The translations under genes were made by a program, and so were the position numbers. Below are positions 53,071-64,000 of a stretch of DNA of 64,000 nucleotides, in pieces (within the stretch, counting starts at the first letter, position 1; every line of letters starts with the position of its first letter). The notes beneath the pieces were generated by a model that was not told the DNA's origin, made no database searches, and worked only from the letters and a program-made list of their open reading frames with translations. Origin of the DNA: Amblyomma americanum (taxonomy: Eukaryota > Arthropoda > Arachnida > Ixodida > Ixodidae); assembly GCF_052857255.1 (NCBI RefSeq), contig NW_027526711.1:1-64000 (forward strand). The letters are read 5' to 3'.

Positions 53071-53700
53071 ATTTACAAGTGTCTGTGTGATACGAGTCAA
53101 AACTTTTTCTCCTGTAACAGCGCGAAAAGCATGCATTCGTGCTTGATACAACGAAACAAGCTGTTTAGACCGAAACGAGTTAAATCTGAACACCGGTTTT
53201 ACAAGTGTCTGTGTGATACGTCGAAACTTTTTCTCTTATAACTGCGCGGAAAGCATGTATTCGTGCTTAATACAACGAGACAAGCTGTTTTAGACCGAAA
53301 CGAGTTAAATCTGAACACATCGGTTTTACAATTGTCTGTGTGATACGACTCAAACCTTTTTTCTCCTATAACTGCGCGAAAAGCATGTATTCTTGCTTAA
53401 CACAACGAAACAAGCTGTTTTAGAACGAAGCGAGCTAGATCTGAAGACATCGGTTTTACAAGTGGCCGTGTGATACGCTTCAAAACTTTTTCTCCTGTAA
53501 CTGCGCGAAAAGCATGCATTCTTGCTTAAAACAACGAAACAAGCTGTTTTAGACCGAAACGAGTTAAATCTGAACACATCGGTTTTACAAGTGTCTGTGT
53601 GATACGAGTCAAAACTTTTTCTCCTGTAACTGCGCGCAAAGCATGTATTCTTGCTTAAAACAACCAAACAACTTGTTTTAGACCGAAACGAGTTAAATCT

Positions 53701-53745
53701 GAACACATCGGTTTTACAAGTTCAAAACTTTTTCTCTTATAACTG
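53701..53745. repeat. Truncated monomer: 16-bp deletion
   Basis: At about 53,721 ACAAGT is followed at once by TCAAAAC; the GTCTGTGTGATACGAG segment between them is missing. Unlike the deletion at 28,120, the join does not use the obvious AGT repeat cleanly. No copy of this junction exists elsewhere in the window, so it arose after the last amplification of this stretch. Confidence 0.85.
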
Positions 53746-56700
53746 CGCGAAAAGCATGTATTCGTGCTTAATACAACGAAACAAGCTGTTTTAGACCGAA
53801 ACGAGGTAAATCTGAACACATCGGATTTACAAGTGTCTGTGTGATACGAGTCAAAACGTTTTCTCCTGTAACTGCGCGAAAAGCATGTATTCTTGCTTAA
53901 AACAACGAAACAACCTGTTTTAGACCGAAACGAGTTAAATCTGAACACATCGGTTTTACAAGTGTCTGTGTGATATGAGTCAAAACTTTTTCTCTTATAA
54001 CTGCGCGAAAAGCGTGTATTCGTGCTTAATACAACGAAACAAGCTGTTTTAGACCGAAACGAGCTAAATCTGAAGACATCGGTTTTACAAGTGTCTATGT
54101 GATACGCGTCAAAACTTTTTCTCCTGTAACTGCGCGAAAAGCATGTATTCTTGCTTATAACAACGAAACAAGCTGTTTTAGACCGAAACGAGTTAAATCT
54201 GAACACATTGGTTTTACAAGTGTCTGTGTGATACGTCAAAACGTTTTCTCTTATAACTGCGCGAAAAGCATGTATTCGTGCTTAATACAACGAAACAAGC
54301 TGTTTTAGACCGAAACGAGCTAAATCTGAAGACATCGGTTTTACAAGTGTTCATGTGATACGCGTCAAAACCTTTTTCTCCTATAACTGCGCGAAAAGCA
54401 TGTATTCTTGCTTAGCACAACGAAACAAGCTGTTTTAGACCGAAACGAGGTAAATCTGAACACATCGGTTTTACAAGTGTCTTTGTGATACGAGTCAAAA
54501 CGTTTTCTCCTGTAACTGCGCGAAAAGCATGTATTCTTGCTTAAAACAAAGAAACAGCCTGTTTTAGACCGAAACGAGTTAAATTTGAACACATAGGTTT
54601 TACAAGTGTCCATGTGATACGCGTCAAAACTTTTTCTCCTGTAACTGCGCGAAAAGCATGTATTCTTGCTTATAACAACGAAACAAGCTGTTTTAGACCG
54701 AAACGAGTTAAATCTGAACACATCGGATTTACAAGTGTCTGTGTGATACGTCAAAACTTTTTCTCCTGTAACTGCGCGAAAAGCATGTATTCTTGCTTAA
54801 CACAACGAAACAAGCTGTTTTAGACCGAAACGAGTTAAATCTGAACATATCGATTTTACAAGTGTCTGTGTGATACGAGTCAAAACTTTTTCTCCTGTAA
54901 CTGCCCGAAAAGCATGTATTCTTGCTTAAAACAACGAAACGACCTGTTTTAGACCGAAACGAGTTAAATCTGAACACATCGGTTTTACAAGTGTCTGTGT
55001 GATACGAGTCAAAACTTTTTCTCTAATAACTGCGCGAAAAGCATGTATTCGTGCTTAATACAACGCAACAAGCTGTTTTAGACCGAAACGAGCTAAATCT
55101 GAAGACATCGGTTTTACAAGTGGCCATGTGATACGCGTCAAAACTTTTTCTCCTGTAACTGCGCGAAAAGCATGTATTCTTGCCTAAAACAACGAAACAA
55201 CTTGTTTTAGACCGAAACGAGTTAAATCTGAACACATCGGTTTTACAGGTGTCTGTGTGATACGACTCAAAACTTCTTCCTCCTATAACTGCGCGAAAAG
55301 GATGTATTCTTGCTTAACACAACGAAACAAGCTGTTCTAGACCGAAACGAGCTAAATCTCAACACATCGGTTTTACAAGTGTCCGTGTGATACGCTTCAA
55401 AACTTTTTCTCCTGTAACTGCGCGAAAAGCATATATTCTTGCTTAATACAACGAAACAAGCTGTTTTAGACCGAAACGAGTTAAATCTGAACACATCGGT
55501 TTTACAAGTATCTGTGTGATACGAGTCAAAACTTTTTCTCCTGTAACTGCGCGAAAAGCATGTATTCTTGCTTAAAACAACGAAACAAGCTGTTTTAGAC
55601 CGAAACGAGTTAAATCTGAACACATCGGTTTTACAAGTGTCTGTGTGATACGAGTCAAAACTTTTTCTCTTATAACTGCGCGAAAAGCATGTATTCGTGC
55701 TTAATACAACAAAACAAGCTGTTTTAGACCGAAACGAGTAAAATCTGAACATATCGGTTTTACAAGTGTCTGTGTGATACGTCAAAACTTTTTCTCTTAT
55801 AACTGCGCGGAAAGCATGTATTCGTGCTTAATACAACGAGACAAGCTGTTTTAGACCGAAACGAGTTAAATCTGAACACATAGGTTTTACAAGTGTCTGT
55901 GTGATACGACTCAAAACTTCTTTCTCCTGTAACTGCGCGAAAAGCATGTTTTCTTGCTTATAACAACGAAACAAGCTGTTTTAGACCGAAACGAGTTAAA
56001 TCTGAACACATCGGTTTTACAAGTGTCTGTGATACGAGTCAAAACTTTTTCTCTTATAACTGCGCGAAAAGCATGTATTCGTGCTTAATACAACGAAACA
56101 AGCTGTTTTAGACCGAAACGAGCTAAATCTGAAGACATCGGTTTTACAAGTGTCCATGTGATCCGCGTCAAAACTTTTTCTCCTGTAACTGCGCGAAAAG
56201 CATGTATTCTTGCTTATAACAACGAAACAAGCTGTTTTAGACCGAAACGAGTTAAATCTGAACACATCGGTTTTACAAGTGTCTGTGTGATACGAGTCAA
56301 AACGTTTTCTCTTATAACTGCGCGAAAAGCATGTATTCGTGCTTAATACAACGAAACAAGCTGTTTTATACCAAAACGAGCTAAATCTGAAGACATCGGT
56401 TTTACAAGTGTCCATGTGATACGCGTCAAAACTTTTTCTCCTGTAACTGCGCGAAAAGCATGTATTCTTGCTTATAACAACGAAACAAGCTGTTTTAGAC
56501 CGAAACGAGGTAAATCTGAACACATCGGTTTTACAAGTGTCTGTGTGATACGTCAAAACTTTTTCTCTTATAACTGCGCGGAAAGCATGTATTCGTGCTT
56601 AATACAACGAGACAAGCTGTTTTAGACCGAAACGAGTTAAATCTGAACACATCGGTTTTACAAGTGTCTGTGTGATACGAGTCAAAACTTTTTCTCTTAT

Positions 56701-56809
56701 AACTGCGCGAAAAGCATGTATTCTTGCTTATAACAACGAAACAAGCTGTTTTAGACCGAAACGAGTTAAATCTGACCACATCGGATTTACAAGTGTCTGT
56801 GTGATACGA

Positions 56810-59800
56810 GTCAAAACTTTTTCTCCTGTAACTGCGCGAAAAGCATGTATTCTTGCTTAACACAACGAAACAAGCTGTTTTAGACCGAAACGAGTTAAAT
56901 CTGAACATATCGGTTTTACAAGTGTCTGTGTGATACGTCAAAACTTTTTCTCCTGTAACTGCGCGAAAAGCATGTATTCTTGCTTAAAACAACGAAACAA
57001 CCTGTTTTAGACCGAAACGAGTTAAATCTGAACACATCGGTTTTACAAGTGTCTGTGTGATACGAGTCAAAACTTTTTCTCTTATAACTGCGCGAAAAGC
57101 ATGTATTCGTGCTTAATACAACGCAACAAGCTGTTTTAGACCGAAACGAGCTAAATCTGAAGACATCGGTTTTACAAGTGGCCATGTGATACGCGTCAAA
57201 ACTTTTTCTCCTGTAACTGCGCGAAAAGCATGTATTCTTGCTTAAAACAACGAAACAAGTTGTTTTAGACCGAAACGAGTTAAATCTGAACACATCGGAT
57301 TTACAAGTGTCTGTGTGATACGAGTCAAAACGTTTTCTCCTCTAACTGCGCGAAAAGCATGTATTCTTGCTTAAAACAACGAAACAGCCTGTTTTAGACC
57401 GAAACGAGTTAAATCTGAACACATCGGTTTTACAAGTGTCTCAGTGATACGAGTCAAAACTTTTTCTCTTATAACTGCGCGAAAAGCATGTATTCGTGCT
57501 TAATACAACGAAACAAGCTGTTTTAGACCGAAACGAACTAAATCTGAAGACATCGGTTTTACAAGTGTCCATGTGAAACGCGTCAAAACTTTTTCTCCTG
57601 TAACTGCGCGAAAAGCATGTATTCTTGCTTATAACAACGAAACAAGCTGTTTTAGACCTAAACGAGTTAAATCTGAACACATCAGATTTACAAGTGTCTG
57701 TGTGATACGAGTCGAAACTTTTTCTCCTGTAACTGCGCGAAAAGCATGTATTCTTGCTTAACACAACGAAACAAGCTGTTTTAGACCGAAACGAGTTAAA
57801 TCTGAACATATCTGTTTTACAAGTGTCTGTGTGATACGAGTCAAAACTTTTTCTCCTGTAACTGCGCGAAAAGCATGTATTCTTGCTTAAAACAACGAAA
57901 CAACCTGTTTTAGACCAAAACGAGTTAAATCTGAACACATCGGTTTTACAAGTGTCTGTGTGATACGACTCAAAACTTTTTTCTCCTATAACTGCGCGAA
58001 AAGCATGTATTCTTGCTTAACACAACGAAACAAGCTCTTTTAGACCGAAACGAGTAAATCTGAACACATCGGTTTTACAAGTGTCTGTATGATACGAGTC
58101 AAAACGTTTTCTCCTGTAACTGCGCGAAAAGCATGTATTCTTGCTTAAAACAACGAAACAACCTGTTTTAGACCGAAACGAGTTAAATCTGAACACATCG
58201 GTTTTACTAGTGTCTGTGTGATACGAGTCAAAACTTTTTCTCTTATTACTGCGCGAAAAGCATGTATTCGTGCTTATTACAACGAAACAAGCTGTTTTAG
58301 ACCGAAACGAGCTAAATCTGAAGACATCGGTTTTACAAGTGTCCATGTGATACGCGTCAAAACTTTTTCTCCTGTAACTGCGCGAAAAGCATGTATTCTT
58401 GCTTATAACAACGAAACAAGCTGTTTTAGACCGAAACGAGTAAAATCTGAACACATCGGATTTGCAAGTGTCAGTGTGATACGAGTCAAACCTTTTTCTC
58501 CTGTAACTGCGCGAAAAGCATGTATTCTTGCTTAAAACAACGAAACAACCTGTTTTAGACCGAAACGAGTTAAATCTGAACACATCGGTTTTACAAGCGT
58601 CTGTGTGATACGAGTCAAAACTTTTTCTCCTGTAACTGCGCGAAAAGCATGTATTCGTGCTTATACAACGAAACAAGCTGTTTTAGACCGAAACGAGTTA
58701 AATCTGAACGCATCTGTTTTACCAGTGTCTGTGTGATACGTCGAAACTTTTTCTCTTATAACTGCGCGGAAAGCATGTATTCGTGCTTAAAACAACGAGA
58801 CAAGCTGTTTTAGACCGAAACGAGTTAAATCTGAACACATCGGTTTTACAAGTGTCTGTGTGATACGACTCAAACCTTTTTTCTCCTATAACTGCGCGAA
58901 AAGCATGTATTCTTGCTTAACACAACGAAACAAGCTGTTTTAGAACGAAGCGAGCTAGATCTGAAGACATCGGTTTTACAAGTGTCCGTGTGATACGCTT
59001 CAAAACTTGTTCTCCTGTAACTGCGCGAAAAGCATGTATTCTTGCTTAAAACAACGAAACAAGCTGTTTTAGACCGAAACGAGTTAAATCTGAACACATC
59101 GGATTTACAAGTGTCTGTGTGATACGTCAAAACTTTTTCTCCTGTAACTGCGCGAAAAGCATGTATTCTTGCTTAACACAACGAAACAAGCTGTTTTAGA
59201 CCGAAACGAGTTAAATCTGAACATATCGGTTTTACAAGTGTCTGTGTGATACGTCAAAACTTTTTCTCCTGTAACTGCGCGAAAAGCATGTATTCTTGCT
59301 TAAAACAACGAAACAACCTGTTTTAGACCGAAACGAGTTAAATCTGAACACATCGGTTTTACAAGTGTCTGTGTGATACGAGTCAAAACTTTTTCTCTTA
59401 TAACTGCGCGAAAAGCATGTATTCGTGCTTAATACAACGCAACAAGCTGTTTTAGACCGAAACGAGCTAAATCTGAAGACATCGGTTTTACAAGTGGCCA
59501 TGTGATACGCGTCAAAACTTTTTCTCCTGTAACTGCGCGAAAAGCATGTATTCTTGCTTAAAACAACGAAACAAGTTGTTTTAGACCGAAACGAGTTAAA
59601 TCTGAACACATCGGATTTACAAGTGTCTGTGTGATACGAGTCAAAACGTTTTCTCCTCTAACTGCGCGAAAAGCATGTATTCTTGCTTAAAACAACGAAA
59701 CAGCCTGTTTTAGACCGAAACGAGTTAAATCTGAACACATCGGTTTTACAAGTGTCTCTGTGATACGAGTCAAAACTTTTTCTCTTATAACTGCGCGAAA

Positions 59801-61110
59801 AGCATGTATTCGTGCTTAATACAACGAAACAAGCTGTTTTAGACCGAAACGAACTAAATCTGAAGACATCGGTTTTACAAGTGTCCATGTGAAACGCGTC
59901 AAAACTTTTTCTCCTGTAACTGCGCGAAAAGCATGTATTCTTGCTTATAACAACGAAACAAGCTGTTTTAGACCTAAACGAGTTAAATCTGAACACATCA
60001 GATTTACAAGTGTCTGTGTGATACGAGTCGAAACTTTTTCTCCTGTAACTGCGCGAAAAGCATGTATTCTTGCTTAACACAACGAAACAAGCTGTTTTAG
60101 ACCGAAACGAGTTAAATCTGAACATATCTGTTTTACAAGTGTCTGTGTGATACGAGTCAAAACTTTTTCTCCTGTAACTGCGCGAAAAGCATGTATTCTT
60201 GCTTAAAACAACGAAACAACCTGTTTTAGACCAAAACGAGTTAAATCTGAACACATCGGTTTTACAAGTGTCTGTGTGATACGACTCAAAACTTTTTTCT
60301 CCTATAACTGCGCGAAAAGCATGTATTCTTGCTTAACACAACGAAACAAGCTGTTTTAGACCGAAACGAGTAAATCTGAACACATCGGTTTTACAAGTGT
60401 CTGTATGATACGAGTCAAAACGTTTTCTCCTGTAACTGCGCGAAAAGCATGTATTCTTGCTTAAAACAACGAAACAACCTGTTTTAGACCGAAACGAGTT
60501 AAATCTGAACACATCGGTTTTATTAGTGTCTGTGTGATACGAGTCAAAACTTTTTCTCTTATTACTGCGCGAAAAGCATGTATTCGTGCTTATTACAACG
60601 AAACAAGCTGTTTTAGACCGAAACGAGCTAAATCTGAAGACATCGGTTTTACAAGTGTCCATGTGATACGCGTCAAAACTTTTTCTCCTGTAACTGCGCG
60701 AAAAGCATGTATTCTTGCTTATAACAACGAAACAAGCTGTTTTAGACCGAAACGAGTAAAATCTGAACACATCGGATTTGCAAGTGTCTGTGTGATACGA
60801 GTCAAACCTTTTTCTCCTGTAACTGCGCGAAAAGCATGTATTCTTGCTTAAAACAACGAAACAACCTGTTTTAGACCGAAACGAGTTAAATCTGAACACA
60901 TCGGTTTTACAAGCGTCTGTGTGATACGAGTCAAAACTTTTTCTCCTGTAACTGCGCGAAAAGCATGTATTCGTGCTTATACAACGAAACAAGCTGTTTT
61001 AGACCGAAACGAGTTAAATCTGAACGCATCTGTTTTACCAGTGTCTGTGTGATACGTCGAAACTTTTTCTCTTATAACTGCGCGGAAAGCATGTATTCGT
61101 GCTTAAAACA
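56810..61110. repeat. 2,316-bp period duplication (second copy partial)
   Basis: About 56,810-58,790 is repeated at about 59,127-61,109. Tags include CCTCTAACTG, GAAACGAACTAAATC, TGTGAAACGCGTC, ACATCAGATTT, GTGTGATACGAGTCGAAAC and ACGCATCTG. 2,316 is six bases short of 18 monomers, explained by the short GATACGTC forms and single-base losses such as CGAGTAAATC. Confidence 0.85.
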
Positions 61111-61115
61111 ACGAA
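58030..61115. repeat. 3,086-bp tandem duplication, first copy
   Basis: Followed directly by a second copy that runs to the window end. The copies share CGAGTAAATC, GTATGATACG, TTATTACAACG, CGGATTTGCAAGTG, ACAAGCGTCTG, ACGCATCTG and the AGATCT monomer in the same order. It overlaps the 2,316-bp duplication, so the two events are nested: the 2,316-bp step came first and part of its product was then duplicated. Confidence 0.9.
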
Positions 61116-64000
61116 ACAAGCTGTTTTAGACCGAAACGAGTAAATCTGAACACATCGGTTTTACAAGTGTCTGTATGATACGAGTCAAAACGTTTTCTCC
61201 TGTAACTGCGCGAAAAGCATGTATTCTTGCTTAAAACAACGAAACAACCTGTTTTAGACCGAAACGAGTTAAATCTGAACACATCGGTTTTACTAGTGTC
61301 TGTGTGATACGAGTCAAAACTTTTTCTCTTATTACTGCGCGAAAAGCATGTATTCGTGCTTATTACAACGAAACAAGCTGTTTTAGACCGAAACGAGCTA
61401 AATCTGAAGACATCGGTTTTACAAGTGTCCATGTGATACGCGTCAAAACTTTTTCTCCTGTAACTGCGCGAAAAGCATGTATTCTTGCTTATAACAACGA
61501 AACAAGCTGTTTTAGACCGAAACGAGTAAAATCTGAACACATCGGATTTGCAAGTGTCAGTGTGATACGAGTCAAACCTTTTTCTCCTGTAACTGCGCGA
61601 AAAGCATGTATTCTTGCTTAAAACAACGAAACAACCTGTTTTAGACCGAAACGAGTTAAATCTGAACACATCGGTTTTACAAGCGTCTGTGTGATACGAG
61701 TCAAAACTTTTTCTCCTGTAACTGCGCGAAAAGCATGTATTCGTGCTTATACAACAAAACAAGCTGTTTTAGACCGAAACGAGTTAAATCTGAACGCATC
61801 TGTTTTACCAGTGTCTGTGTGATACGTCGAAACTTTTTCTCTTATAACTGCGCGGAAAGCATGTATTCGTGCTTAAAACAACGAGACAAGCTGTTTTAGA
61901 CCGAAACGAGTTAAATCTGAACACATCGGTTTTACAAGTGTCTGTGTGATACGACTCAAACCTTTTTTCTCCTATAACTGCGCGAAAAGCATGTATTCTT
62001 GCTTAACACAACGAAACAAGCTGTTTTAGAACGAAGCGAGCTAGATCTGAAGACATCGGTTTTACAAGTGTCCGTGTGATACGCTTCAAAACTTGTTCTC
62101 CTGTAACTGCGCGAAAAGCATGTATTCTTGCTTAAAACAACGAAACAAGCTGTTTTAGACCGAAACGAGTTAAATCTGAACACATCGGATTTACAAGTGT
62201 CTGTGTGATACGTCAAAACTTTTTCTCCTGTAACTGCGCGAAAAGCATGTATTCTTGCTTAACACAACGAAACAAGCTGTTTTAGACCGAAACGAGTTAA
62301 ATCTGAACACATCGGATTTACAAGTGTCTGTGTGATACGTCAAAACTTTTTCTCCTGTAACTGCGCGAAAAGCATGTATTCTTGCTTAAAACAACGAAAC
62401 AACCTGTTTTAGACCGAAACGAGTTAAATCTGAACACATCGGTTTTACAAGTGTCTGTGTGATACGAGTCAAAACTTTTTCTCTTATAACTGCGCGAAAA
62501 GCATGTATTCGTGCTTAATACAACGCAACAAGCTGTTTTAGACCGAAACGAGCTAAATCTGAAGACATCGGTTTTACAAGTGGCCATGTGATACGCGTCA
62601 AAACTTTTTCTCCTGTAACTGCGCGAAAAGCATGTATTCTTGCTTAAAACAACGAAACAAGTTGTTTTAGACCGAAACGAGTTAAATCTGAACACATCGG
62701 ATTTACAAGTGTCTGTGTGATACGAGTCAAAACGTTTTCTCCTCTAACTGCGCGAAAAGCATGTATTCTTGCTTAAAACAACGAAACAGCCTGTTTTAGA
62801 CCGAAACGAGTTAAATCTGAACACATCGGTTTTACAAGTGTCTCTGTGATACGAGTCAAAACTTTTTCTCTTATAACTGCGCGAAAAGCATGTATTCGTG
62901 CTTAATACAACGAAACAAGCTGTTTTAGACCGAAACGAACTAAATCTGAAGACATCGGTTTTACAAGTGTCCATGTGAAACGCGTCAAAACTTTTTCTCC
63001 TGTAACTGCGCGAAAAGCATGTATTCTTGCTTATAACAACGAAACAAGCTGTTTTAGACCTAAACGAGTTAAATCTGAACACATCAGATTTACAAGTGTC
63101 TGTGTGATACGAGTCGAAACTTTTTCTCCTGTAACTGCGCGAAAAGCATGTATTCTTGCTTAACACAACGAAACAAGCTGTTTTAGACCGAAACGAGTTA
63201 AATCTGAACATATCTGTTTTACAAGTGTCTGTGTGATACGAGTCAAAACTTTTTCTCCTGTAACTGCGCGAAAAGCATGTATTCTTGCTTAAAACAACGA
63301 AACAACCTGTTTTAGACCAAAACGAGTTAAATCTGAACACATCGGTTTTACAAGTGTCTGTGTGATACGACTCAAAACTTTTTTCTCCTATAACTGCGCG
63401 AAAAGCATGTATTCTTGCTTAACACAACGAAACAAGCTGTTTTAGACCGAAACGAGTAAATCTGAACACATCGGTTTTACAAGTGTCTGTATGATACGAG
63501 TCAAAACGTTTTCTCCTGTAACTGCGCGAAAAGCATGTATTCTTGCTTAAAACAACGAAACAACCTGTTTTAGACCGAAACGAGTTAAATCTGAACACAT
63601 CGGTTTTATTAGTGTCTGTGTGATACGAGTCAAAACTTTTTCTCTTATTACTGCGCGAAAAGCATGTATTCGTGCTTATTACAACGAAACAAGCTGTTTT
63701 AGACCGAAACGAGCTAAATCTGAAGACATCGGTTTTACAAGTGTCCATGTGATACGCGTCAAAACTTTTTCTCCTGTAACTGCGCGAAAAGCATGTATTC
63801 TTGCTTATAACAACGAAACAAGCTGTTTTAGACCGAAACGAGTAAAATCTGAACACATCGGATTTGCAAGTGTCTGTGTGATACGAGTCAAACCTTTTTC
63901 TCCTGTAACTGCGCGAAAAGCATGTATTCTTGCTTAAAACAACGAAACAACCTGTTTTAGACCGAAACGAGTTAAATCTGAACACATCGGTTTTACAAGC
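61116..64000. repeat. 3,086-bp tandem duplication, second copy (cut by window edge)
   Basis: 2,885 bp of the expected 3,086 are visible. The last base of the window corresponds to about 60,914 in the first copy. Differences are few: ACAACAAAAC near 61,751 against ACAACGAAAC, and CACATCGGATT near 62,309 against CATATCGGTTT near 59,223. Further copies may follow beyond the window. Confidence 0.9.

Larger units (their letters stand above)
42000..53600. repeat. Sub-array rich in the AGATCT marker monomer
   Basis: Thirteen of the 28 marker monomers I located fall in this 11.6-kb stretch, spaced about 0.5-1.4 kb apart. In the first 20 kb of the array there are only four. Local tags include ACAGGTGTCTG, AAGTATCTGTGTGACACG, CTCCATAAC and GCACGAAAAGC. 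These are absent or rare to the left. The composition suggests a separately amplified domain of the same satellite. Confidence 0.8.
1435..62055. repeat. Divergent marker monomer family with AGATCT (28 copies located)
   Basis: This subtype carries GAACGAAGCGAGCTAGATCT in place of the usual CCGAAACGAGTTAAATCT and lies just after CGACTCAAACC(T)6CTCC. It creates a BglII site absent from ordinary monomers; the only other one I noticed is near 44,204. Copies begin near 1435, 3630, 9691, 16399, 23345, 25791, 27726, 28602, 30271, 32331, 33229, 36955, 40681, 42087, 42984, 44154, 44667, 45701, 46858, 47631, 48790, 49697, 51111, 51626, 52531, 53441, 58961 and 62041. Being rare and distinct, it acts as a phase marker for the higher-order blocks. 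Confidence 0.85.
1305..64000. repeat. 129-bp satellite array, about 486 head-to-tail monomers
   Basis: The monomer length is exactly 129 bp in the standard form; for example GTTTTACAAG at 1841 is followed 129 bp later by its homologue at 1970. All monomers seen lie in the same orientation, with no transposon or unrelated insert over 62.7 kb. The consensus is about 38% GC (A 42, T 38, C 25, G 24). It holds seven CpG against about 4.7 expected from composition. Well-kept cores include TGCGCGAAAAGCATGTATTC and TTTTAGACCGAAACGAG. Variable points include the base before TAAAT, the CTCCTGTAAC / CTCTTATAAC alternation, GCTTA(A/T/G)(A/C/T)AC and AACA(A/G)(G/C/T)(C/T)TG. The array runs off the right edge. 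No coding function is supported. A centromeric, pericentromeric or heterochromatic role is possible but not shown by sequence. Confidence 0.98.

Noticed and set aside
2116..63937. Recurrent plus-strand open frames of 62, 69, 105 or 155 codons beginning at the ATG in CCATGTGATACG or a similar variant
   Set aside because: They are shadows of the same repeat, open only where TTATAAC or a similar variant removes the TAA stop; they reappear at every copy of that variant.
1738..64000. Dozens of minus-strand open frames encoding a Cys/Ser/Arg-rich 43-residue repeat as a repeat-protein gene family
   Set aside because: Openness follows from monomer length divisible by three. Frames are broken by amplified indels, variants change residues at a near-neutral rate, and no frame has a unique start, end, domain or promoter.
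1305..64000. CRISPR-like array
   Set aside because: There are no unique spacers; the full 129 bp is repeated, variants are shared between units, and the setting is eukaryotic-type satellite.

Overview
This window is eukaryotic non-genic DNA. From base ~1305 to the last base (62.7 kb, about 486 units) it is one uninterrupted head-to-tail satellite array with a 129-bp monomer of about 38% GC. I find no rRNA, tRNA, CRISPR array or convincing protein-coding gene. The host cannot be named from the sequence. A long satellite with layered higher-order duplication points to a nuclear genome, and the absence of CpG depletion in the monomer would suit a lineage that does not methylate repeats heavily, such as many invertebrates. 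That host guess is weak.

Layout. (1) Bases 1-930 are a near-perfect palindrome: two arms of about 452 bp separated by about 25 bp. The left arm runs to base 1, so its outer end is not visible. (2) Bases 931-1304 are a single-copy flank. It holds a TATA-like stretch and a weakly LTR-like segment (about 1150-1287) just before the array. (3) The array starts abruptly at ~1305, in register with an internal copy at 3500. (4) About 1.3-22 kb is organised in long duplications, including a clean 6,061-bp tandem duplication (about 3312-9372 / 9373-15433). (5) About 22-42 kb is a mosaic of 0.6-3 kb blocks copied at distances of 643, 768, 877, 1935, 2959, 4113, 6686 and 6925 bp. (6) About 42-53.6 kb is rich in a divergent marker monomer carrying AGATCT and contains a clean 1,933-bp tandem duplication. 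(7) About 53.7-64 kb has other variants and ends in nested 2,316-bp and 3,086-bp duplications cut by the window edge.

Many long open frames exist, mostly on the minus strand and up to 548 codons. They follow from the arithmetic of the repeat: 129 = 3 x 43 and one minus-strand frame has no stop. The frame is broken repeatedly by 1-2 bp indels that are themselves amplified. The common monomer variants change the hypothetical 43-residue repeat about as often as a neutral sequence would. I therefore do not annotate these frames as proteins.

The interesting biology is in how the array evolved: unequal exchange at several scales, stepwise loss of exactly one monomer between sister blocks, a likely template-switch scar, a microhomology deletion, and rare variants shared by distant copies. 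The main caveat is assembly: both the terminal palindrome and the near-identical multi-kilobase duplications need support from single long reads.
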